This document shows, piece by piece, positions 1 to 6,059 of a stretch of 9,568 nucleotides of DNA (its first letter is position 1; each line of letters begins with the position of its first letter). The translations under genes were made by a program, and so were the position numbers. Under the pieces are notes generated by a model. It worked only from the letters and a program-made list of their open reading frames with translations. It was not told where the DNA came from and made no database searches. This DNA is from Planococcaceae bacterium UBA3378 (GTDB taxonomy: Bacteria > Bacillota > Bacilli > Bacillales_A > Planococcaceae): NCBI GenBank assembly GCA_002359075.1, contig DEQA01000235.1, positions 1 through 9,568 on the forward strand, in the 5' to 3' direction.

Positions 1-353
1 TTATCATAAAACCTCGTTAAAATTGCAGACATAAACCTAAATCTATTCGCTTTAGTTGTCTTGTCCAGATAATTAAGCGAATCTAGCCACTGCATAAAAC
101 CTTCTTTATCAATTTCATCAACTTCTTTAATATTTAAGAATTCAACGTATTTAGTGAAGGTTTGATTGTAAGCTAATAAAGTTTTAGGTCTTAATCCTTC
201 ATTCTCCATCTGCTTAAAAACAATTTGTTTTGCATGATCAATCGAGACAGAATTTAATTTTTCTACCGGCTTAATTTCCTTTGAATTACCAACTTTTAAA
301 CTTGGCTTAAAAACCACATCATCTATTCTCAATTCTTGGACTTTCCTGGCCAT
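1..353 (-). CDS. Tyrosine recombinase / phage-type integrase, N-terminal part (runs off the left edge)
   Basis: The minus strand is open from an ATG at 353 to the window edge: 117 codons, with the C-terminal part missing. A ribosome site (AGGGGAG, about 362-368) lies 8 bases before the ATG. After about 45 polar residues the protein reads as the SAM-like core-binding domain of tyrosine recombinases: a helix with LRPKTLLAYNQTFTKYVEFL (residues 55-73), then a DEIDKEGFMQWLDSL segment (79-93) and TTKANRFRFMSAILTRFY (99-116). This domain grips the DNA arms at the crossover site. The catalytic R-H-R-Y residues would be in the missing C-terminal domain, so activity cannot be judged. It is transcribed away from ykpA. 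No tRNA or att-like repeat is visible, so I cannot say whether it belongs to a mobile element or is a stand-alone recombinase. The domain call is from pattern recognition and fairly sure; the subfamily is unknown. Confidence 0.75.
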   Translation of the reverse strand, partial: MARKVQELRIDDVVFKPSLKVGNSKEIKPVEKLNSVSIDHAKQIVFKQMENEGLRPKTLLAYNQTFTKYVEFLNIKEVDEIDKEGFMQWLDSLNYLDKTTKANRFRFMSAILTRFYD

Positions 354-484
354 CTTTTTTACTCCCCTTTTATAATTTTTTAGAAGGTAATAAATTAGGG
401 ATAAAATGATTACATTCTCTTCCTTGTTTTTCTCCCTATAACTGATCAAATACATTCATTTTTTATTTCCTTTATTCTGATATT

Positions 485-501
485 CCCCACCCCCTCCCCC
501 C
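485..501. other. C-rich tract on the plus strand, G-rich on the minus strand
   Basis: Seventeen bases consist of runs of 4, 5 and 6 C separated by a single A and a single T. This stands out in an AT-rich divergent spacer (354-679) between the recombinase and ykpA. The minus strand has three G runs, one short of a standard four-run three-tetrad quadruplex, though a two-tetrad form is possible. No function is shown. Confidence 0.5.
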
Positions 502-604
502 TTTAGAAATACACGTCTATTTGAAATTCCTTTTACTTTTTTATAAATCTAACTGTCTAAATACATTTAAAACAGCACTGCTGCTTCATTTCGCTCCCTT
601 GCCA

Positions 605-613
605 TGCTATAAT
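605..613 (+). promoter_or_regulatory. Extended -10 promoter of ykpA
   Basis: TGC followed by a perfect TATAAT (608-613) forms an extended -10 element. The best -35 at 17 bases spacing (TTCATT, 585-590) is weak, which is usual when TGn is present. Transcription would start near 620 and give a leader of about 60 bases before the ykpA ATG. No attenuator hairpin is evident in that leader. Confidence 0.6.
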
Positions 614-679
614 GGAAAGTATTGTGGAATAAACAGAAAACGTTTAAAGCAATTAGTAGATAAACAAGGAGGAACTACC

Positions 680-2284
680 ATGATTCAAGTTAGTGGTGTA
701 GGTCTTCGCTATGGCGACCGTAAATTATTTGAAGATGTAAACATCAAATTTACTCCAGGCAACTGCTACGGCCTGATCGGTGCGAATGGTGCCGGTAAAT
801 CAACATTCTTAAAAATTTTAGCAGGTGATATCGAGGCACAGGAAGGCCATGTATCAATGGGGAAAGACGAGCGCTTATCCGTGCTTCGACAAAACCACTT
901 CGAATATGATGAGTTTACTGTACTGGATACAGTGATCATGGGGAACAAACGCCTATATGAAGTGAAAACTGAAAAAGATGCCATTTACATGAAAGAGGAC
1001 TTTTCAGATGAAGACGGCATGCGTGCTGCCGAGCTTGAAGGAGAATTCGCGGAACTGAACGGTTGGGAAGCTGAATCAGAAGCAGCAACTCTTTTAAATG
1101 GTCTTGGAATCGGCGACGAGTTCCATTATATGTTAATGAAGGACTTGGAAGGTTCAGACAAAGTTAAAATATTACTTGCGCAGGCATTATTCGGGAAACC
1201 GGATGTTCTATTACTTGATGAGCCTACCAACCACCTTGATTTAAAAGCAATCCAGTGGCTGGAAGAGTTTTTGATCAACTTTGAAAATACAGTCATCGTT
1301 GTTTCCCATGACCGTCACTTCCTTAACAAAGTATGTACACATATCGCGGATCTTGACTTCGGGAAAATCCAGCTGTACGTTGGGAACTATGACTTCTGGT
1401 ATGAATCTTCCCAATTAGCATTGAAAATGGCGCAGGACCAAAACAAGAAAAAAGAAGAGAAGATCAAAGAATTACAAGCTTTCGTGGCGCGCTTCTCTGC
1501 CAACGCTTCTAAATCGAAGCAAGCGACAAGCCGTAAGAAAATGCTCGAAAAAATCGAGCTGGATGATATTCGTCCATCAAGCCGTAAATACCCATTCATC
1601 AACTTCCAAATTGGACGTGAAATCGGGAATGATGTGCTGACAGTGGACGGCTTATCTGCCTCTCTTGACGGGGAAACATTGTTCAAGGACATCCGTTTTT
1701 CAATGAACAAGGAAGACAAAATTGTATTCCTTGGTTCTCCATTAGCGAAAACTGCCCTCTTCGATATTTTAATGGACCGCCGCGAAGCGGATGCAGGTAC
1801 ATTCAAATGGGGTGTAACGACTTCTCAGAGCTATTTTGAAAACGACCATGAGCAATACTTTACAGGCGCTGAAAAGACATTGGTGGAATGGCTTCGCCAA
1901 TACTCTCCAGAAGACGAAACGGAAAGCTTCCTTCGTGGATTCCTTGGCCGTATGCTGTTTTCCGGCGAAGAAGTAAAAAAATCACCAGCTGTATTATCCG
2001 GTGGTGAAAAAGTGCGTTGTATGCTTTCTAAAATGATGCTTTCCAACTCAAACGTATTGATTTTAGATGAGCCGACAAACCACTTGGACCTTGAATCAAT
2101 TCAGGCGTTAAATGAAGGCTTAATCCGCTATAAAGGTGCCATGCTCTTCACTTCGCATGACCATCAGTTCATCCAGACAATTGCAAACCGCGTAATTGAA
2201 ATCCGTGAAGACGGATCTATTCTTGACAAGCAATTAACGTATGATGAGTTCTTGGAATGGAAGGAAGCACAGGGGTTAAAGTAA
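680..2284 (+). CDS. ykpA: ABC-F family ATP-binding protein, YkpA/YbiT type
   Basis: A soluble ABC-F protein of 534 residues with two nucleotide-binding domains and no membrane segments. ABC-F proteins bind the ribosomal E-site region and help stalled or initiating ribosomes; the exact role of YkpA/YbiT is less clear. Domain 1 has Walker A GANGAGKST (34-42), a degenerate signature (LEGSDK, 156-161), Walker B ending in LLLDEPTNHLD (177-187) and the VVSHD switch (207-211). A charged linker rich in K and S (about 240-300) is the P-site tRNA interaction motif region. Domain 2 has LSGGEKVR (439-446), LILDEPTNHLD (460-470) and TSHD (491-494), but its Walker A is degenerate (GSPLAKTAL, 352-360). From memory B. 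subtilis YkpA is degenerate there too. The ATG at 680 is chosen over the in-frame upstream start at 521 because AAGGAGGA (666-673) sits 6 bases before it, homology begins there, and the promoter lies downstream of 521. It is a single-gene unit between its own promoter and terminator. Confidence 0.95.
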   Translation: MIQVSGVGLRYGDRKLFEDVNIKFTPGNCYGLIGANGAGKSTFLKILAGDIEAQEGHVSMGKDERLSVLRQNHFEYDEFTVLDTVIMGNKRLYEVKTEKDAIYMKEDFSDEDGMRAAELEGEFAELNGWEAESEAATLLNGLGIGDEFHYMLMKDLEGSDKVKILLAQALFGKPDVLLLDEPTNHLDLKAIQWLEEFLINFENTVIVVSHDRHFLNKVCTHIADLDFGKIQLYVGNYDFWYESSQLALKMAQDQNKKKEEKIKELQAFVARFSANASKSKQATSRKKMLEKIELDDIRPSSRKYPFINFQIGREIGNDVLTVDGLSASLDGETLFKDIRFSMNKEDKIVFLGSPLAKTALFDILMDRREADAGTFKWGVTTSQSYFENDHEQYFTGAEKTLVEWLRQYSPEDETESFLRGFLGRMLFSGEEVKKSPAVLSGGEKVRCMLSKMMLSNSNVLILDEPTNHLDLESIQALNEGLIRYKGAMLFTSHDHQFIQTIANRVIEIREDGSILDKQLTYDEFLEWKEAQGLK

Positions 2285-2329
2285 TATCCTCCTGCCGTTT
2301 CATTACACCACATAAAAATAACAATTTTC

Positions 2330-2366
2330 AAAGGGTGTCTCTTTAATTGGAGACCCCTTTTATTTT
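2330..2366 (+). terminator. Intrinsic terminator of ykpA
   Basis: AAAGGG (2330-2335) plus GTCTC (2337-2341) pair with GAGAC (2350-2354) plus CCCTTT (2355-2360): 11 pairs with one bulged T and an 8-base loop. TATTTT follows. It lies 46 bases after the ykpA stop. Confidence 0.85.
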
Positions 2367-2475
2367 GTCTGTCTCTAGATGCCTATGCGTCATTTTATGA
2401 ATGAACCGAATCTACAGAGAAGCAAATATTTTGATCAATTACCTACCGTTATTACGAACCAAATGCCGAAGCCCT

Positions 2476-2504
2476 AACCACTCGTCTCATGTAAACATAT
2501 ACTA
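2476..2504 (+). promoter_or_regulatory. Candidate sigma-K promoter for the 2534 gene
   Basis: AACC (2476-2479) matches the sigma-K -35 consensus mACm. After 16 bases, CATATACTA (2496-2504) matches the -10 consensus CATAnnnTA exactly. Transcription would start near 2510, just before the ribosome site at 2517-2526. The motif is short and can arise by chance in AT-rich DNA, so this is a prediction of late mother-cell expression, not proof. Confidence 0.45.
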
Positions 2505-2533
2505 ATGGAAAAGGATAAAGGAGAGGCGAATCA

Positions 2534-2839
2534 TTGGCTAAAAAAGGCAGTACTAACAATGCTGATCCGGCTGAACCTCTAGTAAATAAAGAAGTTGCTG
2601 CTGTCGATCTGGCCATTCTTTCAAACATTATTGCAATGCTCAGCCAAATCATTGGATTGTTTTCTTTGGTTTTACAAGCAGAGGCGATCCAGGAGGCAGA
2701 AAACGAAAAGCCGACGGGTGCTACAAATGAAGGAGCGAACAATAGTAATACCCATTTAGCAATCAGCCCCGAACGTTTTAAAAAGCTGGAAAAACAGGTT
2801 ATGTATTTATCAAAGGAGATGGAAAGACTAAAAAAATAG
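2534..2839 (+). CDS. Hypothetical 101-residue protein with a hydrophobic helix and a C-terminal coiled coil
   Basis: It starts at a TTG preceded by AAAGGAGAGG (2517-2526). The protein has a polar N-terminus (residues 1-20), a hydrophobic stretch from about AVDLAIL to LFSLVL (23-47) that could be a membrane or packing helix, a linker rich in N, T, G and E (50-74), and a charged C-terminus from about residue 77 (RFKKLEKQVMYLSKEMERLKK) with heptad-like spacing that suggests a coiled coil. I do not recognise the family. There is no signal peptide or enzymatic motif. An antisense reading frame covers the same DNA, but its product is unusually rich in Ser, Phe and Cys and looks like a shadow. A sigma-K-like promoter lies just upstream and the phospholipase-like gene follows 306 bases downstream, so a spore-associated role is possible but inferred. 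Confidence 0.65.
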   Translation: MAKKGSTNNADPAEPLVNKEVAAVDLAILSNIIAMLSQIIGLFSLVLQAEAIQEAENEKPTGATNEGANNSNTHLAISPERFKKLEKQVMYLSKEMERLKK

Positions 2840-2846
2840 CTACACA

Positions 2847-2887
2847 CTTCGGCCTTATTTAATACATAGGCTGAGTTTGGCATTTTG
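2847..2887 (+). terminator. Weak candidate terminator after the 2534 gene
   Basis: The segment 2848-2858 can pair with 2866-2875 to give about 10 pairs, including two G-U pairs and one bulge (core GCC with GGC, TAT with ATA). The tail (TTTGGCATTTT) is only partly T-rich. Position fits the end of the unit; strength is doubtful. Confidence 0.35.
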
Positions 2888-3096
2888 CGGCAGAATTTCA
2901 AACACTGCTATCCTCCTTGCTTTAGGCTTCATTCCTCTTTCCTTTCCTTCCTTCCGCAACTGCTAAAAACACCTGGCCTTTTTAGAAATATACCTATTTA
3001 TTCTTTGATTTTTTAGTAGGCTAGGTTCCTTAGAAAAGACTTCCTTCAAAAGAGCGTCCTTGAACTAAATGCTTCCTTTACCTTTAATCAAAAAAG

Positions 3097-3121
3097 ATAT
3101 TGTACCTTATGAACTTACAAT
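3097..3121 (+). promoter_or_regulatory. Weak candidate promoter for the phospholipase-like gene (sigma-E-like or sigma-A -10)
   Basis: ATATT (3097-3101), the core of the sigma-E -35, is followed after 12 bases by CTTACAAT (3114-3121), one mismatch from the sigma-E -10 CATACAnT. The spacing is a little short. TACAAT (3116-3121) alone could also be a sigma-A -10, but it lacks a good -35. This is low confidence. Confidence 0.25.
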
Positions 3122-3145
3122 AATTGCAAAATAGAGGTGGTAACG

Positions 3146-3418
3146 ATGAGATATAACGGCTATCAAAAAGGGTTTCGCTTTTGTATGCCAGGATACCGGT
3201 ACTGCGGCCCTGGCTGTTCAGGTCCAGGTGCACCCACAAATGCTGTCGACTCCTGTTGTTATATGCATGATTTATGCTATCAAAGACATAAAGATAAAAG
3301 ATATTGCGATGAGCAGTTCCAGCGCTGCTTAGCTCCTAAAATAAACCGTTTCACGAAAGAAGGTAGGGACGCGGCGCTTTTTTCTAAAGTTATAGGGATG
3401 AAAGGCTTCTTCTTTTAA
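3146..3418 (+). CDS. Small cysteine-rich phospholipase A2-like protein
   Basis: A 90-residue protein with the two sequence signatures of secretory phospholipase A2, enzymes that cleave the sn-2 ester of phospholipids with a His-Asp pair and Ca2+. A calcium-loop-like CGPG (20-23) in Y-R-Y-C-G-P-G is followed by CCYMHDLC (37-44), which matches the C-C-x-x-H-x-x-C active-site pattern with H41-D42, and by CDEQFQRC (54-61), which matches C-D-x5-C with D55. The spacing GPG...AP..AVD..HD..Y also resembles parvovirus VP1-type PLA2 domains. Eight cysteines suggest several disulfides, yet there is no signal peptide. I take the ATG at 3146, with AGAGGTGG (3133-3140) before it, over the in-frame GTG at 3137, which lies inside that ribosome site. 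Disulfides without a secretion signal would fit a spore-coat or other non-classical location, but this is inference. Enzyme activity is likely from motifs, not shown. Confidence 0.8.
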   Translation: MRYNGYQKGFRFCMPGYRYCGPGCSGPGAPTNAVDSCCYMHDLCYQRHKDKRYCDEQFQRCLAPKINRFTKEGRDAALFSKVIGMKGFFF

Positions 3419-3468
3419 GACGGTAACTTTTCCAGTTACTATGTACAAATGATATTCAGCAGAAATAA

Positions 3469-3502
3469 AGCCGCTGCTCTTCTATTCAGAAAAGTGGCGG
3501 CT
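3469..3502 (-). terminator. Hairpin terminator overlapping the deacetylase stop, possibly bidirectional
   Basis: Arms 3469-3483 and 3488-3502 form a 15-position stem with a perfect AGCCGC/GCGGCT base, two G-U pairs and one mismatch, closed by a 4-base loop. On the minus strand the stem is followed by TTTATTT, a fair U-tract. On the plus strand the tail is GTTCCCTTTT, so it may also stop the convergent phospholipase-like transcript. The deacetylase stop (3482-3484) falls inside the hairpin, so the last residues of that gene are encoded in one arm. Confidence 0.7.
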
Positions 3503-4249
3503 GTTCCCTTTTACTTCATTATGCTGCTTACTATTTTTTATTTCGAGCATTTCAGAAATCGTGACAAATTTATATCCCTGCTTTTTTAGTTCAGGTAAAA
3601 TCTTCTTTAATGCTTCCACTGTTTGGGTACGATCAGATCCTCCGTCATGAAACAGAATAACATCTCCCGGTTTTGTACCATCCAGCACTTTTTTCACTAT
3701 TTTGTTCACACCGGGGTTTTTCCAATCCTGGGTATCCTGATGCCAAGACCATAAAATGACGGTATATCCAAGCTTTCCAGCCACTTCAATCATGCCGTCC
3801 GTATATTCCCCTCCGACCGGCCGGAAAAGTGTTGGCTTAAACCCCGTTATACTGTAGATAATGCCATTCGTCTTACGCAGTTCCTCTTCTATTTGACTTA
3901 ATGTTGGCTTTTTGGGATGAGAATACGTATGATTTGCTAATTCATGTCCCTCTTCATATTGACGGAGTATTACTTCAGGGTGTTTTTCCGCAATTTTTCC
4001 GAGCACAAAGAAGGTTGCCTTCGCATCGTATACTTCCAATAAATCCAGCACCTGATTTGTATAAATATCATCCGGCCCATCATCAAATGTAATCGCTACA
4101 ACCTTTTCCTGTGTTTCAATATCCCACAATACTTCACCCGTTTGTTCATAATGTTCTCTACCCTTATCGGCATACGTATGAAAACCAATGAAAAATACAA
4201 AAATAAAACAAGTGCAGCCTGACAAAGCAAAAATGGTTCTACGTTTCAA
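3482..4249 (-). CDS. Membrane-anchored polysaccharide deacetylase (NodB domain)
   Basis: 255 residues. A short basic start and hydrophobic helix (about 5-24) form a signal anchor, so the catalytic domain (about 49-235) faces the cell wall. NodB motifs are all present: TFDDGP (54-59, base D56 and metal ligand D57), HTYSH (107-111, metal ligands H107 and H111), RPVGG (143-147, oxyanion arginine), DTQDW (172-176) and LFHDGG (199-204, catalytic H201). The family removes N-acetyl groups from GlcNAc or MurNAc in peptidoglycan or related polymers, often for lysozyme resistance or spore cortex. Length is like PdaB or YheN-type proteins, but the intact TFDDGP argues against PdaB, where that motif is altered. 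The exact substrate cannot be read. The start is a TTG with AGGAAGTG 7 bases upstream; no better ATG fits. The C-terminal tail (240-255) is polar and outside the domain. It is a single-gene unit. Confidence 0.9.
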   Translation of the reverse strand: MKRRTIFALSGCTCFIFVFFIGFHTYADKGREHYEQTGEVLWDIETQEKVVAITFDDGPDDIYTNQVLDLLEVYDAKATFFVLGKIAEKHPEVILRQYEEGHELANHTYSHPKKPTLSQIEEELRKTNGIIYSITGFKPTLFRPVGGEYTDGMIEVAGKLGYTVILWSWHQDTQDWKNPGVNKIVKKVLDGTKPGDVILFHDGGSDRTQTVEALKKILPELKKQGYKFVTISEMLEIKNSKQHNEVKGNSRHFSE

Positions 4250-4702
4250 TGCATCACTTCCTACTAACGGTTATTTTCATTCATACATGGATACTTTATT
4301 ATCTACAAGTTACATAAAAAAAACCCTTGATAAGAATGGCTATATTAAAGAAGAATTCCCAGTATGTATTTCTATTGTCTCAGCATCCATTTGAAACTGA
4401 CCTTCAACTTGTATAGTGAAACCTCCTCCAAAAAAGGATATGGAAATTCTTGTCCAATCTTGGACATATAAGCTTTGAAAAGAAGCGTGTCAATAAAGAA
4501 CGGAAGAGTTTACATGAAAATCCTTATATCCTCACACTAAGTGAGGGTGTCCTCTTTGGTTCTAACCGCTTTATTTTTAAAAGATGCATCGGCAGCCTTT
4601 TTTTATCCATACTATTTTTGATAAAAATGCAGTGAACCAATAAGGATGAAAGTGTATCAATCTATGGAAATGATTCAGTAAAAAGGATAAGGAGGAAACG
4701 AA
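4250..4702. other. 450-base gap without a convincing gene; contains an operator-like palindrome and a hairpin
   Basis: TGTCCAA (4451-4457) and TTGGACA (4460-4466) form a perfect 16-base palindrome, possibly an operator. CCTCAC (4530-4535) and GTGAGG (4541-4546) form a 6-pair hairpin with no T-run after it. The minus strand is free of stops for about 49 codons (about 4340-4488) and reads protein-like near its end, but it has no start codon with a ribosome site in frame. Plus-strand frames here are short and lack proper ribosome sites. The gap may contain gene debris, in keeping with the catalase remnant that follows. Confidence 0.5.
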
Positions 4703-4999
4703 ATGTATTATTACAAAGAGGAATTAATCAATGTTATTAAGCCGGATAAACCGGATCCTGCTGCTGCAAAAGTGTTACAGGAAATTTTAGGAGGTCACTT
4801 TGGTGAAATGCGTACAATGATGCAATTCTTCTTCCAAAGTTCTCATTTCAGAGGAAAGGACACGCAGTTTTGTGACTTGTTACTTAGTATCAACAATAGC
4901 AACAAAGGCATACTTACGATCCCTCCCCCTACTCTTCTGATCCGATTACGCTACTTCCCTAACCATTTATTAATTTTTTCAATGAAAAAAGTCCGGTAA
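4703..4999 (+). pseudogene. Manganese catalase, truncated N-terminal remnant
   Basis: The first 63 residues match the start of manganese (non-haem) catalases: the KPDKPDP element (13-19), then KVLQEILGGHFGEMRTMMQ (23-41), and an RGKDTQFCDLLLSI segment (50-63) just where the family has its DLLLDTGTEEMAHVEM stretch. E35 falls at the position of the first Mn-ligand glutamate of the Lactobacillus plantarum enzyme. Similarity ends abruptly before the expected E66 and H69. The remaining 35 residues are unrelated and run into the stop region of the convergent Nudix gene. Family members have roughly 270-300 residues, so some 80 percent is lost and no catalase activity is possible. A perfect AAGGAGGA (4689-4696) and ATG remain, so the loss may be recent or the peptide may still be made. 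No frame near the break restores the missing helix. Confidence 0.75.
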
Positions 5000-5568
5000 C
5001 TATGAGGGAGCGTTTCCATATCAGTCAAGGTGATAACTTTTCTGTCATATATTTTTTCTGAATGGATTAATTCATACCCTTCTACTTCTGCTGTCGGTAC
5101 TATGCCGTTTGCTAATTGAAGAAATTGCTGCAACCGAAGGCGGTAAATGCCGTCTAATTCCGCTTCCTGAAGAGTAAATTGATCAAACCCGCCTTTTCCT
5201 ATATAACAAAATACATGGGCAAATTCGAAGTCCTTGATAGAAGAATTTTCTATTTTATACGGAATGACTCCAAGCGGTTGCAGGTCACTAAAAGCCGCTT
5301 GCAGCCCCAGCTCTTCCTGTAATTCACGTATCCCGTCTGCCACTCCTTCATGTGCCAATAAATGACCGGCTGCTGTAATATCAAATTGCCCAGGATAATC
5401 CTTTTTTCTTTTGCTTCGAAGCTGAAGATATATATACCATTCTTCCTCTATCCATTCCAATACCCAGCAGTGAAACACCTCATGCCAGCAGCCAGCACGA
5501 TGCACTTCATCACGGGAAGCTGTTCCTATGTATTTGTAATTTTTCGAAAAAATCTTTAGTTTTTCCAT
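4951..5568 (-). CDS. Nudix hydrolase, IPP-isomerase-like subfamily
   Basis: 205 residues. The Nudix box spans 68-89 (G-HLLAH-E-GVADGI-RELQEELGL) and holds the Mg2+-binding glutamates E82, E85 and E86. It has six, not seven, residues between the first Glu and Arg. I believe this is shared by relatives with the ITAAGHLLA-type start, often annotated as IPP-isomerase-like Nudix proteins. The N-terminus with EVHRAGCWHEVFHCWV (21-36) is typical of that group. It would cleave a nucleoside-diphosphate-X type substrate, but which one cannot be read. The start ATG at 5568 has AGGAGG (5579-5584) 10 bases upstream. It is the second gene of an operon with the Nudix gene at 5592-6059 (23-base gap). Its end converges with, and overlaps by 49 bases, the catalase remnant. 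I see no clear terminator after it. Confidence 0.9.
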   Translation of the reverse strand: MEKLKIFSKNYKYIGTASRDEVHRAGCWHEVFHCWVLEWIEEEWYIYLQLRSKRKKDYPGQFDITAAGHLLAHEGVADGIRELQEELGLQAAFSDLQPLGVIPYKIENSSIKDFEFAHVFCYIGKGGFDQFTLQEAELDGIYRLRLQQFLQLANGIVPTAEVEGYELIHSEKIYDRKVITLTDMETLPHSYRTFFIEKINKWLGK

Positions 5569-5591
5569 TACTGCAAAGCCTCCTATGTATA

Positions 5592-6059
5592 CTAATACGG
5601 CATCAATGACTGCTCCTCCAGCAGATGAATCGTTTGTTTATGATGGGTGTATTCAATAATGTGTTCGCGTATATTCGGATAAAGAATAATTGTATGCAAA
5701 TCATCAAGCTGAACCCATTTTACTGCGGTCTGGTTTTTATCAGGTACAGAAGGCATTTGCGGGACTTCCCCTTCTTTCAGCCGGCACTCGAATATTGTTG
5801 TGTACGAATGGACCGGTCCATATTTTTCTTCAGTTAGATGCGGGGCATATTCATAAAGAAATGCCACTTCACCGACCGCTATTTCTACAGCAGCTTCCTC
5901 CCTTGCCTCTCTTTTTACCGCTTCGATTAATGTCTCGCCTGCCTCTACGCCTCCCCCCGGCAGATTATAATGTGGACCGTTTTCATCCGTAAATTCAATC
6001 AATAATACGGCCTTGTCTTTGACAATTAACGCACTGCTTCTTACTCTGATTGGATACAA
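5592..6059 (-). CDS. Nudix (MutT-like) hydrolase
   Basis: 155 residues. The Nudix box is standard in spacing: G36-GVEAG-E42-TLIEAVK-R50-E51-A-R-E54-E55-A-A-V. The Gly usually found after EEx is Ala57. It is preceded by the typical LPGGG turn (33-37). Likely a pyrophosphohydrolase acting on a nucleotide derivative; the substrate is unknown. The start is a TTG at 6059 with GGGAGGG 7 bases upstream. First gene of a two-Nudix operon on the minus strand; the next gene begins 23 bases after its stop, with the ribosome site in that gap. It is transcribed divergently from the nuclease-helicase gene across a 224-base spacer, in which I see no strong minus-strand promoter. The two Nudix proteins differ clearly in length and box, so they are not a recent duplication. 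Confidence 0.9.
   Translation of the reverse strand: MYPIRVRSSALIVKDKAVLLIEFTDENGPHYNLPGGGVEAGETLIEAVKREAREEAAVEIAVGEVAFLYEYAPHLTEEKYGPVHSYTTIFECRLKEGEVPQMPSVPDKNQTAVKWVQLDDLHTIILYPNIREHIIEYTHHKQTIHLLEEQSLMPY

Larger units (their letters stand above)
2840..3145. other. Gap between the 2534 gene and the phospholipase-like gene
   Basis: About 300 bases, pyrimidine-rich on the plus strand around 2910-2960. Apart from the weak hairpin near its start and the candidate promoter near its end I see no gene. A minus-strand AAGGAGG (about 2911-2917) precedes only a short or shadow reading frame and is not taken as a gene. Confidence 0.5.

Noticed and set aside
521..679. Upstream in-frame extension of ykpA
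   Set aside because: Homology begins at 680, the ribosome site serves 680, and the promoter at 605-613 lies inside the extension.
1387..1806. 139-codon minus-strand frame inside ykpA
   Set aside because: Fully antisense to a strongly conserved gene, with no ribosome site or recognisable motif.
2452..2901. 149-codon minus-strand reading frame antisense to the 2534 gene, with an AAGGAGG 10 bases before a TTG
   Set aside because: The product is rich in Ser, Phe and Cys and resembles a shadow translation; the plus-strand protein has a better ribosome site, promoter and composition.
4188..4394. 68-codon plus-strand frame over the 5' end of the deacetylase gene
   Set aside because: Antisense over its first part and without a ribosome site.
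4340..4488. Stop-free minus-strand stretch of about 49 codons with a protein-like end (GGGFTIQVEGQFQMDAE)
   Set aside because: No in-frame start with a ribosome site and no family recognised; kept only as possible gene debris.
4450..4635. 61-codon plus-strand frame in the gap after the deacetylase
   Set aside because: TTG start overlapping the palindrome, no well-spaced ribosome site, no protein-like pattern.
5690..5992. 100-codon plus-strand frame inside the second Nudix gene
   Set aside because: Leu/Pro-rich antisense shadow of a clear Nudix box.
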